33,535 bases of DNA from Phenylobacterium sp. (GCF_016124325.1 NZ_WGNY01000054.1:1-33535); one strand, 5' to 3'; positions 6,964 through 14,919 are shown, numbered from the stretch's first letter. A program made the numbers and translations. The notes: a model not told the origin generated them from the sequence alone.

Positions 6964-7078
6964 TTTCCCTCCCCCTCGTGGGGAGGGTGGACGCCGCGGA
7001 GCGGCGGACGGGTGGGGAGCGGCTATCCCCACCCCGCTCGCCTTCGGCGAGTCGCCCTCGCCATGAAGGGGAGGGAAA
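6964..7078. repeat. cloverleaf-like palindromic element, copy A
   Basis: This 115-base element is bounded by TTTCCCT and AGGGAAA. Each end is itself a palindrome around CCCTCCCC and GGGGAGGG. Inside are a CGCCG/CGGCG hairpin (about 6992-7006), a central GGTGGGGA/TCCCCACC pairing and a GCTCGCC/GGCGAG hairpin (about 7036-7050). It ends 2 bases before the stop codon of the serine hydrolase. Copy B at 8787-8903 is the same element in the opposite orientation. Both copies follow a gene's 3' end in the same sense relative to transcription. Confidence 0.85.
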
Positions 7079-7080
7079 CC

Positions 7081-8241
7081 TCAGGCCGTCGCCTTCGCCG
7101 CGGCTTGCGCGAGGTCCTGGGAGAGCGGGCCGCTCATGCCTTCCGTCGAGGTGTTGGTCATCAGGACGAAGGTGGTCTTGCGCGTCGGATCGACGAACCA
7201 GCTGTGGCCGTAGACCCCGCCCCACGACCACGCGCCGGGCAGGTGCGGCGAGCCCGATTGGGCGGGGTCGAGCTGCACGGCGCCGCCGAAGCCGAAGCCC
7301 ACGCCGGGGCCGGCGATCACGATGGGCAGCGCGCCGGTCTGGTTGGTCATCATCGCCTTGGCCGTGGCCGGGCCGACAACGGGCCCACCGCCCTGGCGGA
7401 TGGCCTCCAGGAAGGTCAGCAGGTCGGGCGCCGAGCACGCCATGCCCGCGCCGCCCGAGGGGAACGAGCCGGGGTCGAAGATGCGGTCGGGCGCGAAACG
7501 GATGCCCGACAGCTCGGCGAACGGGACGGTGTGGGTCGCGCCCATCTTCACCGGCGGCGGGCCGTCGGCGTAGGCGGTGGCGAGGCGGGCGCGGTCGGCC
7601 ACGAAGAAGCCGGTGTCGGCCATGCCCAGCTTGCCGGTGACCCGCTCGGCGACCACGTCGCCCAGGCCCTTGCCGGTGGCCGCCTCGACGGCGGCGCCCA
7701 GGACGTCGAGGCTCACCGAATAGAGCCACGCGGCGCCCGGCGGGAAGAACAGGCCGGCCTCGGTGATGCGCTTGAGCTCCTCCGGGAAGCCCAGGCCCGG
7801 CTGGTCCATGCCGTCGGAGACGCCGAGCTTGAGGTAGGGGCCGTCCTCGGGCTGCAGGAAGCCGTAGCCCAGGCCCGAGGTGTGGGTGAGCAGGTGGCGC
7901 ACGGTGATCGTGGGCGTCTCGCCCTGCCACTGGGGCTTGAAGTCGGGCAGGTAGCGGGTGACCGGATCGTCGAGGCTCATCCCGCCGTCGTCGATCAGCG
8001 ACAGCACCGCGGCGGTCACGATCGGCTTGGTCAGGGACGAGGCGCGGAAGATGGCGTCGCGCGCCATCGGCCGGTTCGCCTCGATGTCGGCCAGGCCCGC
8101 GGCGCGGGCGTAGGCGAGCTGGCCGTCGCGGGCCAGCAGCACCACGGCGCCGGCGATCCGCCCCTCGGCCAGGGCCGCGTCGATCAGCGGATCCAGCGCC
8201 GCCGCCACCGTCTTGTCGGGATTTTCTTTGATATCGGCCAT
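7081..8241 (-). CDS. serine hydrolase of the beta-lactamase (class C)/esterase family
   Basis: This 386-residue protein has the penicillin-binding-protein/class C beta-lactamase fold. The nucleophile motif is S69-L70-T71-K72 in FRASSLTKPIV. The second motif is Y174-S175-V176-S177 in LYSVSLDV, as in EstB-type esterases, where Asn of YxN is replaced. The third motif region is WGGVYGHSWFVDP. No signal peptide is seen, so it is probably cytoplasmic and more likely an esterase or peptidase than a true beta-lactamase. The start is ATG at 8241 with GGAGGAG upstream; an open frame extending to 8310 has no such site. It is divergent from trxC, sharing a 90-base intergenic region that must hold both promoters. 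Confidence 0.88.
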   Translation of the reverse strand: MADIKENPDKTVAAALDPLIDAALAEGRIAGAVVLLARDGQLAYARAAGLADIEANRPMARDAIFRASSLTKPIVTAAVLSLIDDGGMSLDDPVTRYLPDFKPQWQGETPTITVRHLLTHTSGLGYGFLQPEDGPYLKLGVSDGMDQPGLGFPEELKRITEAGLFFPPGAAWLYSVSLDVLGAAVEAATGKGLGDVVAERVTGKLGMADTGFFVADRARLATAYADGPPPVKMGATHTVPFAELSGIRFAPDRIFDPGSFPSGGAGMACSAPDLLTFLEAIRQGGGPVVGPATAKAMMTNQTGALPIVIAGPGVGFGFGGAVQLDPAQSGSPHLPGAWSWGGVYGHSWFVDPTRKTTFVLMTNTSTEGMSGPLSQDLAQAAAKATA

Positions 8242-8331
8242 GGACGTCTCCTCCGCGCCCATCCGAAATGGCAGGGCCGCGCGCCCGCGCCAAGGGCGAC
8301 GCAACGTCAACCGGTTTCACGAGGGACCGAC

Positions 8332-8778
8332 ATGTCCGACGCGTTCCATGTGGTCTGCCCGCACTGCGACGCCGCCAACCGCGTTCCGGCCGCGAAGCTG
8401 GGGCAGGGCGGCAAGTGCGGCCGCTGCGGCAAGCCGCTGTTCACCGGCGAGCCGGTGGCGCTGGACGCCGCACGCTTCGACAAGCACCTGGCCAGGAGCG
8501 ACCTGCCGCTGATCGTGGATTTCTGGGCGGCGTGGTGCGGGCCGTGCCGGGCGGTCGCCCCCATCTTCGCCCGCGCCGCCGCCGAGCTGGAGCCCCGGGC
8601 GCGGTTCATCAAGATCGACGTGGACGCCAATCCCGAGCTGTCGGCCCGCTACCGGGTGCAGGGCATTCCGGCGCTGTTCGCGTTCACCGGCGGCAAGGTG
8701 GCGGCCCAGCAGGCCGGCCTCTCCGATCCCGGCGTCTTCCGCCAGTGGGTGGAGCGCTTCACGCCCGTGCGGGCGTAG
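8332..8778 (+). CDS. trxC: thioredoxin 2 (TrxC)
   Basis: This 148-residue cytoplasmic dithiol reductase has two parts. Residues 9-32 form a small zinc site with CPHC and CGRC (C9, C12, C29, C32), the mark of thioredoxin 2. Residues 42-148 form a thioredoxin domain with the redox motif W68-C69-G70-P71-C72 and the cis-proline loop GIPALF. It reduces protein disulphides, and in other bacteria it supports the oxidative stress response. The ATG follows GAGGGACC about 6 bases upstream. It is divergent from the serine hydrolase and is followed 8 bases later by palindromic element B, which could help end its transcript. Confidence 0.95.
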   Translation: MSDAFHVVCPHCDAANRVPAAKLGQGGKCGRCGKPLFTGEPVALDAARFDKHLARSDLPLIVDFWAAWCGPCRAVAPIFARAAAELEPRARFIKIDVDANPELSARYRVQGIPALFAFTGGKVAAQQAGLSDPGVFRQWVERFTPVRA

Positions 8779-8786
8779 GCGGCGGT

Positions 8787-8903
8787 TTTCCCTCCCCTTC
8801 ATGGGGAGGGCGACTCGCCGTCAGGCGAGCGGGGTGGGGACGGACTTCCCCACCCGTCTCGCGGTTCCACCGCGATCCACCCTCCCCATGAAGGGGAGGG
8901 AAA
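8787..8903. repeat. cloverleaf-like palindromic element, copy B
   Basis: This 117-base element runs from TTTCCCT to AGGGAAA and is, after reverse complementing, clearly the same element as copy A at 6964-7078. The outer arms are nearly identical. The inner hairpin near the variable end is TCGCGG/CCGCGA here but CGCCG/CGGCG in copy A, so both strands of the stem changed together and pairing is kept. The central pairing and the GCTCGCC/GGCGAG hairpin are conserved. It lies between trxC and the MBL-fold gene, 8 bases after the trxC stop. Confidence 0.85.
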
Positions 8904-8958
8904 GCGAGAATCTAGGTTTGCCCTCCGCTGCGTCCGCCCCGGATAATGCGGACTTGGA

Positions 8959-10053
8959 ATGGCGGCTGGAGCTTGCAGGGCGTTGCGGGACGGAATCGAA
9001 CAGGCGACCTGGGAAAGCCACCGGCCGAAGCTGGAATATCCCTTCAAGCAGGGCCCCAAGGTCGGCGAGGCGATCGACATCGCGCCGGGGGTGAAGTGGC
9101 TGCGCATGCCGCTGGGCGGGGCGCTGGCCTTCATCAACGTCTGGGCGATCGCCGAAGGGGACGGCTGGGCGGTGGTGGACACCGGCATCGGCGGCATGGA
9201 GACGCGCAACGCCTGGCGCGCGGCGCTGAAGGGGCCGCTGGAAGGCAAGCCGGTCACACGGGTCTTCGTCACCCACATGCACCCCGACCACATCGGCATG
9301 TCGGGCTATCTGACGCGCAAGTTCGACGCGCGGCTGTGGATCACGCGGCTGGAGTTCATGACCTGCCGATCGCTGGCCGCCGACACGGGCCGCGAGGCGC
9401 CCGAGGACGCCATCGCCTTCTTCCGCGCCGCCGGCTGGGACGAGGAGGCGCTGGAGTCGTACCGCGCCAAGTTCGGCGGCTTCGGCCGCGGGCTCTACGC
9501 CCTGCCGGACAGCTTCCGGCGCCTGAACGACGGCGAGGAGGTGGAGATCGGCGGCCGGACCTGGCGCGTGGTGGTGGGCTCGGGCCACAGCCCCGAGCAC
9601 GCCTGCCTGTACTGCCCCGAGCTGAAGCTGATGATCTCGGGGGACCAGGTGCTGCCCAAGATCTCGTCCAACGTGTCGGTCTTCCCGACCGAGCCCGACG
9701 GCGACCCGCTGACCGACTGGCTGACGTCACTGGCGCGGATCAAGACCCAGGTGCCCGACGACGTGCTGGTGCTGCCGGCGCACAACGACCCGTTCCACGG
9801 CCTGCACGCCCGCCTCGACCACCTGATCGGCGGCCACGAGCGCGCACTCGTGCGGCTGCGCGGCCTGCTCGCCGAGCCCAAGCGGGTGGTCGACGTGTTC
9901 AGCGTGCTGTTCCGGCGCAAGATCGACGAGGGCCTGCTGGGCCTGGCGACGGGCGAGAGCCTCGCCCACCTGAACTGCCTGATCTCGCGCGGCGAAGCGG
10001 TGCGCGAGCGCGACGGGGACGGGATCGACTGGTATCGGGCGGCGGGAGCCTGA
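8959..10053 (+). CDS. MBL-fold metallo-hydrolase
   Basis: This 364-residue protein has a metallo-beta-lactamase domain at about 55-280 and a helical C-terminal extension (about 285-364). The metal-binding motif is H106-M-H108-P-D110-H111 in VTHMHPDHIGM, with further ligands H210 (GSGHSPEH), D229 (SGDQVLP) and H275 (LPAHNDP). The hydrolysed substrate, perhaps a thioester or lactone, cannot be told from sequence. The ATG at 8959 is used although the ribosome binding site is weak; a TTG 8 codons later (8983) is possible. It is followed by two GNAT genes with a 2-base gap and then an overlap, so the three probably form an operon. Confidence 0.88.
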   Translation: MAAGACRALRDGIEQATWESHRPKLEYPFKQGPKVGEAIDIAPGVKWLRMPLGGALAFINVWAIAEGDGWAVVDTGIGGMETRNAWRAALKGPLEGKPVTRVFVTHMHPDHIGMSGYLTRKFDARLWITRLEFMTCRSLAADTGREAPEDAIAFFRAAGWDEEALESYRAKFGGFGRGLYALPDSFRRLNDGEEVEIGGRTWRVVVGSGHSPEHACLYCPELKLMISGDQVLPKISSNVSVFPTEPDGDPLTDWLTSLARIKTQVPDDVLVLPAHNDPFHGLHARLDHLIGGHERALVRLRGLLAEPKRVVDVFSVLFRRKIDEGLLGLATGESLAHLNCLISRGEAVRERDGDGIDWYRAAGA

Positions 10054-10055
10054 CC

Positions 10056-10535
10056 ATGAGCCTTTCCATCCGCCCGGCCACGCCGGCCGATACGGCCCTG
10101 GTCCTGCAGTTCATCCGCGACCTGGCCGAGTACGAACGCCTGCTGCACGAGGTGGAGGCGACCGAGGCCGACATCGCCCGCGACCTGTTCGGCGAGCCAG
10201 CCCGCTGCCAATGCGACATCGCCGAGCTGGACGGCGCGCCCGTGGGCTTCGCGCTGTGGTTCTACAACTACTCGACGTTCCGGGGGCGGGCGGGGATCTA
10301 CCTCGAGGACCTGTTCGTGCGGCCCGAGGCCCGGGGCGTGGGCGCGGGCAAGGCGCTGCTGCGCGGCCTGGCGAAGCGGTGCGAGGCCGAGAACCTGGGC
10401 CGGCTGGAATGGGCGGTGCTGAACTGGAACACGCCCTCGATCGCCTTCTACGACAGCCTGGGCGCCTCGGCGAAGACCGACTGGACGGTCCGCCGGCTGG
10501 ACGGCGAGGCCCTGCAGGCGCTGGCCCGGTCATGA
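10056..10535 (+). CDS. GNAT family N-acetyltransferase, diamine acetyltransferase-like
   Basis: This 159-residue acetyl-CoA-dependent acetyltransferase covers one GNAT domain. The strand FALWFYNYSTFRGRAGIYLE (about 65-84) and the acetyl-CoA loop VRPEARGVGAGKALL (about 88-102, R/QxxGxG/A) are clear. The C-terminal WAVLNWNTPSIAFYDSLGA holds the conserved Asn and Tyr of the spermidine/spermine acetyltransferase (SSAT) branch. The substrate is therefore likely a diamine, polyamine or thialysine-like amine, by family resemblance only. The ATG lies 2 bases after the MBL-fold gene stop, and the stop overlaps the next gene's ATG in ATGA. Confidence 0.88.
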   Translation: MSLSIRPATPADTALVLQFIRDLAEYERLLHEVEATEADIARDLFGEPARCQCDIAELDGAPVGFALWFYNYSTFRGRAGIYLEDLFVRPEARGVGAGKALLRGLAKRCEAENLGRLEWAVLNWNTPSIAFYDSLGASAKTDWTVRRLDGEALQALARS

Positions 10536-11146
10536 GCGCGCCGCCGAAAACCGTGCTCCACGCCTCGGAGGAAGAGGCCGCGGCGATCCGCGAGGCGGTC
10601 CGCAACGTCGACGTCGCCGAGCTGGGCGCAGGGCGCGTCCGGGCCGAGCTGAAGCATGTGCCGGGGCTGGTGAGGCTGTTGTCGGACGAGCGGGTGTCGG
10701 GGCCGATCTACGACCTGCCGCGGCCGATCAACGAGGAGAGTATCACCCGCTGGGTGACCGAGAACCAGGCCCAGATGCTGGCCGGCGAAGTGCTGCTGGT
10801 GCTGACCCTGGACGAGGCCGGCGAGGTGGCGGGCTATTCGCGGATCACGGTCTGGCCCCAGCACGCCTCGGCCGAGCTGGCGGGCGCCATGCGCGCCGAC
10901 CTGCAGAACCAGGGCCAGGGCCGCGTCGGCATGGTCCGGACCTTCGGCTGGATCTTCGAGACCCTGGGCGTGCGGCTGATGTGCCTCACCGCGGCGCTGG
11001 ACAACGTGCGCTCGCAGAAGGGGATCGACGCGGCCGGCTTCCGCCGGATGGGCGAGCGCGAGGCCGCGCGGCCCGACGGGACGACCCGGCGGTCGGTCTA
11101 CTGGGAGATGACCCGCGACGAATGGCGCCAGCGCCACCGCCTGTAG
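10532..11146 (+). CDS. GNAT family N-acetyltransferase
   Basis: This 204-residue protein starts at an ATG that overlaps the previous stop by 4 bases, so translation is coupled. The N-terminal third (1-70) is not a recognisable GNAT part. The GNAT core covers about 85-190: VLLVLTLDEAGEVAGYSRIT forms the central strands and GRVGMVRTFGWIFETLG is in the acetyl-CoA loop and helix region. The loop is a weak match to R/QxxGxG/A. Then come LTAALDNVRSQKGIDAAGFR and EMTRDEW. The substrate is unknown. It converges on the SDR gene across a 221-base gap. Confidence 0.75.
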   Translation: MSAPPKTVLHASEEEAAAIREAVRNVDVAELGAGRVRAELKHVPGLVRLLSDERVSGPIYDLPRPINEESITRWVTENQAQMLAGEVLLVLTLDEAGEVAGYSRITVWPQHASAELAGAMRADLQNQGQGRVGMVRTFGWIFETLGVRLMCLTAALDNVRSQKGIDAAGFRRMGEREAARPDGTTRRSVYWEMTRDEWRQRHRL

Positions 11147-11293
11147 CCTGGACGCCGCGGCCAGGTTCGTGCGGCGGACCGCCGCAACCCGCGCCAATTC
11201 ACCACGTTCCCCCGCGCCGCATCGTGTGACATACAAGCTTCACGGGGGCGGCGCTGACGTTCGTTGCGCGATCCCGCGGCCGGGGCTTACCGC

Positions 11294-11342
11294 ATGGGTC
11301 CTGGCGGCGCGGAGCGGCGACGATGCGCCGCCCCTGACCCAT
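11294..11342. terminator. two-step hairpin between convergent genes (possible bidirectional terminator)
   Basis: ATGGGTC (11294-11300) pairs with GACCCAT (11336-11342), and inside it GGCGGCGC (11303-11310) pairs with GCGCCGCC (11325-11332). The stem is about 15 bp with small bulges and a 14-base loop. No T-run follows on either strand, so it is not a classical intrinsic terminator. A second small palindrome, TGCGGCGG-A-CCGCCGCA, sits at 11170-11186. The rest of the 11147-11367 gap shows nothing I can name. Confidence 0.4.
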
Positions 11343-11367
11343 CCGACATCACCCTTCCGGGATCGGC

Positions 11368-12303
11368 CTACGCGGGCTGCTTGGCCTGCTGGTTGTTCTG
11401 CGACCCCGGCAGCGGACCGCGGTTCAGGTCGAAGAACTTCGGCGCCATCTTCGGAACGGCTTCCTTCAGGATGGAGTCGACCGTCCAGCCCTCTTCCTTG
11501 GTCACGGTCTCGATCGGCCGCGGCTGGGAGTAGAGGATGATGTTCTCGCCCGACGAGCCGAAGATCTGGCCCGACACGCTGGCCGCGGCGGGGCTGACCA
11601 TGGCCACGGAGAAGCGGGCCGGCTGATCGGGGCGGACCTTCTCGGCCATCACCGCGCGGCGGGCGGCGGCGGCCTCGTCCTTCACCGGCACCGACTGGGT
11701 CATGCGCGTCCAGGCGACCGGCGCCAGGCAGTTGGAGCGGACGTTGTTGCGCGCGCCCTCCATGGCGATGATCCGGCTCATGCCCGCGATGCCCATCTTG
11801 GCCGCGCCGTAGTTGGCCTGGCCGATGTTGCCGAACAGGCCCGACGTCGAGGTGAAGAACATGTAGGCGCCGTCCTGCTGCTCACGGAACAGCTCGATGG
11901 TCGCGCGCGCCACGTTGAACGAACCCCGCATGTGCACATTGATGACGGCGTCCCAGTCGGACTCGGTCATCTTGTGGAACATCACGTCGCGCAGGATGCC
12001 GGCCGGATTGATCACCGCGTGCAGGCCGCCGAACTCCTTCTTGGCCTGCTCGACCATGGCGTAGACCGCGTCGAGGTCGGTGACGCTGTCGGAGTTGGAG
12101 ACGGCCTGGCCGCCGTTGGCGCGGATCAGGGCCGCGACTTCCTCGGCCGGGCCCGACGACCCCTCGTCGCCGCCCTTCAGCCCGCCGCCCAGGTCGTTGA
12201 CCACGACCTTGGCGCCTTCCTGCGCCGCGATCAGCGCGCAGTCGCGCCCGATGCCGTTGCCGCCGCCCGTGACGAGGACGACCTTTCCTTCCAATGCGCC
12301 CAT
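11368..12303 (-). CDS. short-chain dehydrogenase (17beta-HSD4/multifunctional-enzyme-like SDR)
   Basis: This 311-residue NAD(P)-dependent oxidoreductase has T12-G-G-G-N-G-I-G19 as its cofactor motif, D37 in VVNDLGG pointing to NAD, and the catalytic S152, Y165 and K169 (TSTSGLFG, then NYGAAK). The NNAG motif reads NPAG (99-102), a small deviation. The D-L-G-G loop, the ILRD stretch and a C-terminal extension (about 245-311) resemble the SDR domain of peroxisomal multifunctional enzyme type 2, which oxidises 3-hydroxyacyl-CoA, so a fatty acyl or steroid-like substrate is plausible. The start ATG at 12303 has GGGAGA upstream. It lies 32 bases downstream of the MFS gene and probably shares its transcript. 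Confidence 0.88.
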   Translation of the reverse strand: MGALEGKVVLVTGGGNGIGRDCALIAAQEGAKVVVNDLGGGLKGGDEGSSGPAEEVAALIRANGGQAVSNSDSVTDLDAVYAMVEQAKKEFGGLHAVINPAGILRDVMFHKMTESDWDAVINVHMRGSFNVARATIELFREQQDGAYMFFTSTSGLFGNIGQANYGAAKMGIAGMSRIIAMEGARNNVRSNCLAPVAWTRMTQSVPVKDEAAAARRAVMAEKVRPDQPARFSVAMVSPAAASVSGQIFGSSGENIILYSQPRPIETVTKEEGWTVDSILKEAVPKMAPKFFDLNRGPLPGSQNNQQAKQPA

Positions 12304-12335
12304 GGCTTCAATCTCCCTAATGAATGGCAAGACCT

Positions 12336-13598
12336 CTATTCGAGGCGGTCGGCCCGGCGCAAGTCGGGGAACAGGCGCGCCCATACCGCTGTGACGAACA
12401 CGGCGCCCACGCCGCCGAACACCGCCGCGCCGATCGGGCCCAGCAGGCGCGCGACGACCCCGCTCTCGAATTCGCCCAGTTCGTTGGACGCGCCCACGAA
12501 CACCGAGGAGACCGCCGCCACCCGGCCGCGCATGTGGTCGGGCGTCACCAGCTGCACCAGCGTCTGGCGCACGAAGACCGAGAGCATGTCGGCCCCGCCC
12601 AGCACGGCCAGGGCGGCCACCGACAGCCAGAGCGATTTCGAGAGCCCGAACACCACCGTCGCCACCCCGTAGACCGCTACGCCGCCGAACATGAACAGGC
12701 CGGCCTTGGCGCGGATCGGATTGGCGGCCAGCAGCAGCGCGATGGCCGTCGCGCCGATGGCCGGACCGGCGCGCAGTATGCCGAAGCCCTCGGCGCCCAC
12801 GTGCAGGATGTCGCGGGCGAACACCGGGAGCAGGGCCGTCGCCCCGCCCAGCAGCACGGCGAACAGGTCGAGCGATATGGCGCCGAAGACGATCTTCTGC
12901 CGCCAGACGTAGGCCAGCCCCTCCTTGATGAGCTGCCAGCGCGAGCCGGGCTTCACCTCGGGCTTGGCGTTCGAGCGGATCAGGAAGACGAGCAAGCCGG
13001 CGAGGCCGTAGAGGGCGAAGGTGGTGAAGTAGGCCGTCTCGGCCGACCGGGCGACCAGCAGGCCGGCCGCCGCCGGCCCCGCGATCGAGGCGGTCTGCCA
13101 GGCCAGCGAGTTCCAGGCGATGGCGCGCGGCAGCAGCGCGCGCGGCACCAGCATCGGCCCCAGCGCGGTGTTGGCCGGGGCGAAGAAGGCGCGGCTGGCG
13201 CCGAACAGCGCCGCGATGGCCAGGAGGAGCGCCGGGGAAGCGAGGTGGTTCACCGTGGCCATGGCCAGCGCGAAGACGCTGATGATCTCGCCGGTGAGAC
13301 AGATGAGCAGGACCTTGCGCCGATCGTAGCGGTCGGCCGCCTCGCCCGCCGGCAGGGTCAGCAGGAACACGGGCACGAAGGCCGCCAGCCCGATCATCCC
13401 CACCAGGAAGGCGCTTTCCTCCACCGAGCGGGTCTGGCGGGCCAGGGCGTACATCTGCCAGCCCATGGCCACGCTCTGGATCTGGCTGGCGAAGCTGCCG
13501 GTCCAGCGCGTCCCCCAGAACAGCAGGTAGTCGCGCTCCTTGAGCAGCGCGCGGGCGGACGGGACAGGCTCGGAAGAGGGAGGGGGCGTGTCGGTCAT
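12336..13598 (-). CDS. MFS transporter (MFS_3/EntS-like)
   Basis: This 420-residue inner-membrane protein has about 10-12 hydrophobic segments. The N-terminus ALLKERDYLLFWGTRWTG followed by QIQSVAMGWQMYAL is the usual opening of the MFS_3 branch that includes EntS. The loop between helices 2 and 3 carries the MFS signature as AGEAADRYDRRKVL, and a related DHMRGRVAA lies in the second half. Related proteins export siderophores or drugs; the substrate here is unknown. The start is placed at the ATG at 13598 (MTDTPPP), since the 14 upstream codons (MRRYAAQ...) look non-coding; neither has a strong ribosome binding site. It is divergent from a GNAT gene across 213 bases. Confidence 0.9.
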   Translation of the reverse strand: MTDTPPPSSEPVPSARALLKERDYLLFWGTRWTGSFASQIQSVAMGWQMYALARQTRSVEESAFLVGMIGLAAFVPVFLLTLPAGEAADRYDRRKVLLICLTGEIISVFALAMATVNHLASPALLLAIAALFGASRAFFAPANTALGPMLVPRALLPRAIAWNSLAWQTASIAGPAAAGLLVARSAETAYFTTFALYGLAGLLVFLIRSNAKPEVKPGSRWQLIKEGLAYVWRQKIVFGAISLDLFAVLLGGATALLPVFARDILHVGAEGFGILRAGPAIGATAIALLLAANPIRAKAGLFMFGGVAVYGVATVVFGLSKSLWLSVAALAVLGGADMLSVFVRQTLVQLVTPDHMRGRVAAVSSVFVGASNELGEFESGVVARLLGPIGAAVFGGVGAVFVTAVWARLFPDLRRADRLE

Positions 13599-13646
13599 CG
13601 GACGGCGGCGGAGCCTGCCCTGCGCCGCATATCGCCGCAATGGCGT

Positions 13647-13659
13647 TCAACGCCGTTGA
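13647..13659. promoter_or_regulatory. TCAACG-C-CGTTGA palindrome in divergent promoter region
   Basis: A perfect 6-bp inverted repeat with a 1-base centre lies between the divergent MFS (13598) and GNAT (13812) genes. It could be an operator, but no regulator gene is adjacent and the match is short. I see no clear -35/-10 pair in 13599-13811. Confidence 0.25.
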
Positions 13660-13811
13660 CGCCCCCGCGCGTTGGTCCTATTTGCGCGCTCCCGAACACG
13701 GCCCGGAGGGCCCTTCAGATGCGACGACGTCAGTTGGCCTAGGGCCCACCCGCACTGAACCCGCGCGGAGCGTCCGCGCCTGCACCCCCTCCCATCCGAG
13801 ATCATCCATCC

Positions 13812-14315
13812 ATGTCGCTGCAGCCCTGCCGGCCCGCGCCGGCGCTCGCCTTCGTGAACGAAGCCCCCGAACACGCCCAGGATATCGAAGCCCTGCTGAC
13901 CCGCGCGTTCGGGCCCGGCCGCTTCGCCAAGGTGTCGGAGCGCGTGCGCGAGTTCGCCGAGTTCGCCCCGGAACTGTCGTTCTGCGCGTTCGAGGAAGGC
14001 CGCCTGCTGGGCGTGGTGCGCATGTGGCGCGTGGCCGCCGGCGGCCAGCCCATCGTGTTCCTGGGGCCCCTGGCCGTGGACGAGACCGACCGCAAGAACG
14101 GGCTGGGCGCCCTGCTGGTGGAGCGCGCCTGCGCGGCGGCGCAGGCCGCGGGCGAGGCCGCCGTGCTGCTGGTGGGGGACCTGCCGTTCTTCCAGCGGGT
14201 GGGCTTTTCGGTGGCTCCCGACGTGGTGCTGCCGGGGCCGGTGGACCCCAAGCGCGTGCTGGTCCGCAAGTTCGCCGACGTGGCGGTGACGGGGGCGGTC
14301 GCGCCCCGCGCTTGA
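13812..14315 (+). CDS. GNAT family N-acetyltransferase (YhbS-like)
   Basis: This 167-residue acetyltransferase has an N-terminal strand FVNEAPEHAQDIEALLTRAFG (14-34 region). Its core strands are LSFCAFEEGRLLGVVRMWRV (about 56-75) and PIVFLGPLAVDE, and the acetyl-CoA loop is DRKNGLGALLVERA (about 96-109). The C-terminal VLLVGDLPFFQRVGFS matches the YhbS/COG3153 pattern (lvGd..yY.rfGF). The substrate is unknown. The ATG is preceded by a weak site (GAGATCATCC). DUF1285 begins 31 bases downstream, so it may be the first gene of the run through cca, though a separate promoter in between cannot be excluded. Confidence 0.85.
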   Translation: MSLQPCRPAPALAFVNEAPEHAQDIEALLTRAFGPGRFAKVSERVREFAEFAPELSFCAFEEGRLLGVVRMWRVAAGGQPIVFLGPLAVDETDRKNGLGALLVERACAAAQAAGEAAVLLVGDLPFFQRVGFSVAPDVVLPGPVDPKRVLVRKFADVAVTGAVAPRA

Positions 14316-14346
14316 GGCGACTCCCGCCGCCCCCTACCTTGAGGGT

Positions 14347-14919
14347 ATGTCGGAAACCACGGGCAAACCCGGTCTGGAAGGTGTCGCGGCGGCCGTGAAG
14401 CAGGCGCCGGGCCGCGGCCTGCCGCCCGTTCACCTGTGGAATCCGGCCCATTGCGGCGAGATCGACATCGTCATCAAGCCGGACGGGCGGTGGATTCACG
14501 AGGGCTCGCCGATCGGCCGCGAGTCGCTGGTGCGCCTGTTCTCGACGGTGCTGCGCAAGGACCCGGACGGCTTCCATCTGGTCACGCCGGTGGAGAAGAT
14601 GCGGATCACGGTCGAGGACGCGCCGTTCGTGGCCGTCCGCGTCGACCGCGAGGGCGACCGCCTGACCTTCCTGACCAACGTCGGCGACACGGTGGAGGCC
14701 GGTCCCGAGAACGCGATCCGCGTGGAGACTGGCGAGGATGGCGAACCGAGGCCCTACGTCCATGTCCGGCGGGGCCTGGAGGCGCTGATCGCGCGGCCCG
14801 TGTTCTACGAGCTGGTGGAAATGGCGGAAGAGCGGGAGACGCCCGAGGGCGCCGAGCTGGGCGTGACCTCGCACGGCGCCTGGTTCCCGTTGGGACCGCC
14901 CGAGGCGCATCGGCCGTGA
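14347..14919 (+). CDS. DUF1285 domain-containing protein
   Basis: This is a 190-residue cytoplasmic protein. The DUF1285 core shows PPVHLWNPAHCGEIDIVIKP (26-45), DGRWIHEGSPIGRESLVRLF (46-65), the VLRKDPDGFHLVTPVEKMRI strand region, and HVRRGLEALIARPVFYEL near the C-terminus. The biochemical role of the family is not established to my knowledge; the beta-rich fold and the cluster with a NUDIX enzyme and cca recur in alphaproteobacteria. The stop overlaps the GTG start of the NUDIX gene (GTGA). Confidence 0.9.
   Translation: MSETTGKPGLEGVAAAVKQAPGRGLPPVHLWNPAHCGEIDIVIKPDGRWIHEGSPIGRESLVRLFSTVLRKDPDGFHLVTPVEKMRITVEDAPFVAVRVDREGDRLTFLTNVGDTVEAGPENAIRVETGEDGEPRPYVHVRRGLEALIARPVFYELVEMAEERETPEGAELGVTSHGAWFPLGPPEAHRP

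Noticed and set aside
7081..8241. True class C beta-lactamase (antibiotic resistance)
   Set aside because: The YxN motif is YSVS, no signal peptide is present and the third motif resembles EstB-type esterases, so resistance is not supported.
5483..8320. A single 945-codon minus-strand frame covering the first M20 peptidase and the serine hydrolase region
   Set aside because: Only the 3' half (to 6895) reads as a protein. The rest is out of frame with the serine hydrolase, crosses repeat A and is Arg/Pro/Gly-rich, as expected for GC-rich shadow frames.
10056..11146. The two overlapping GNAT genes as toxin-antitoxin (tacAT-like) pair
   Set aside because: TacT-like toxins pair with a small ribbon-helix-helix antitoxin. 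Here both genes are acetyltransferase-like and no antitoxin is present.
11368..13650. A 760-codon minus-strand frame that would fuse the SDR to an upstream part
   Set aside because: The upstream part is the wrong frame of the MFS transporter. The SDR has its own ATG at 12303 with a ribosome binding site.
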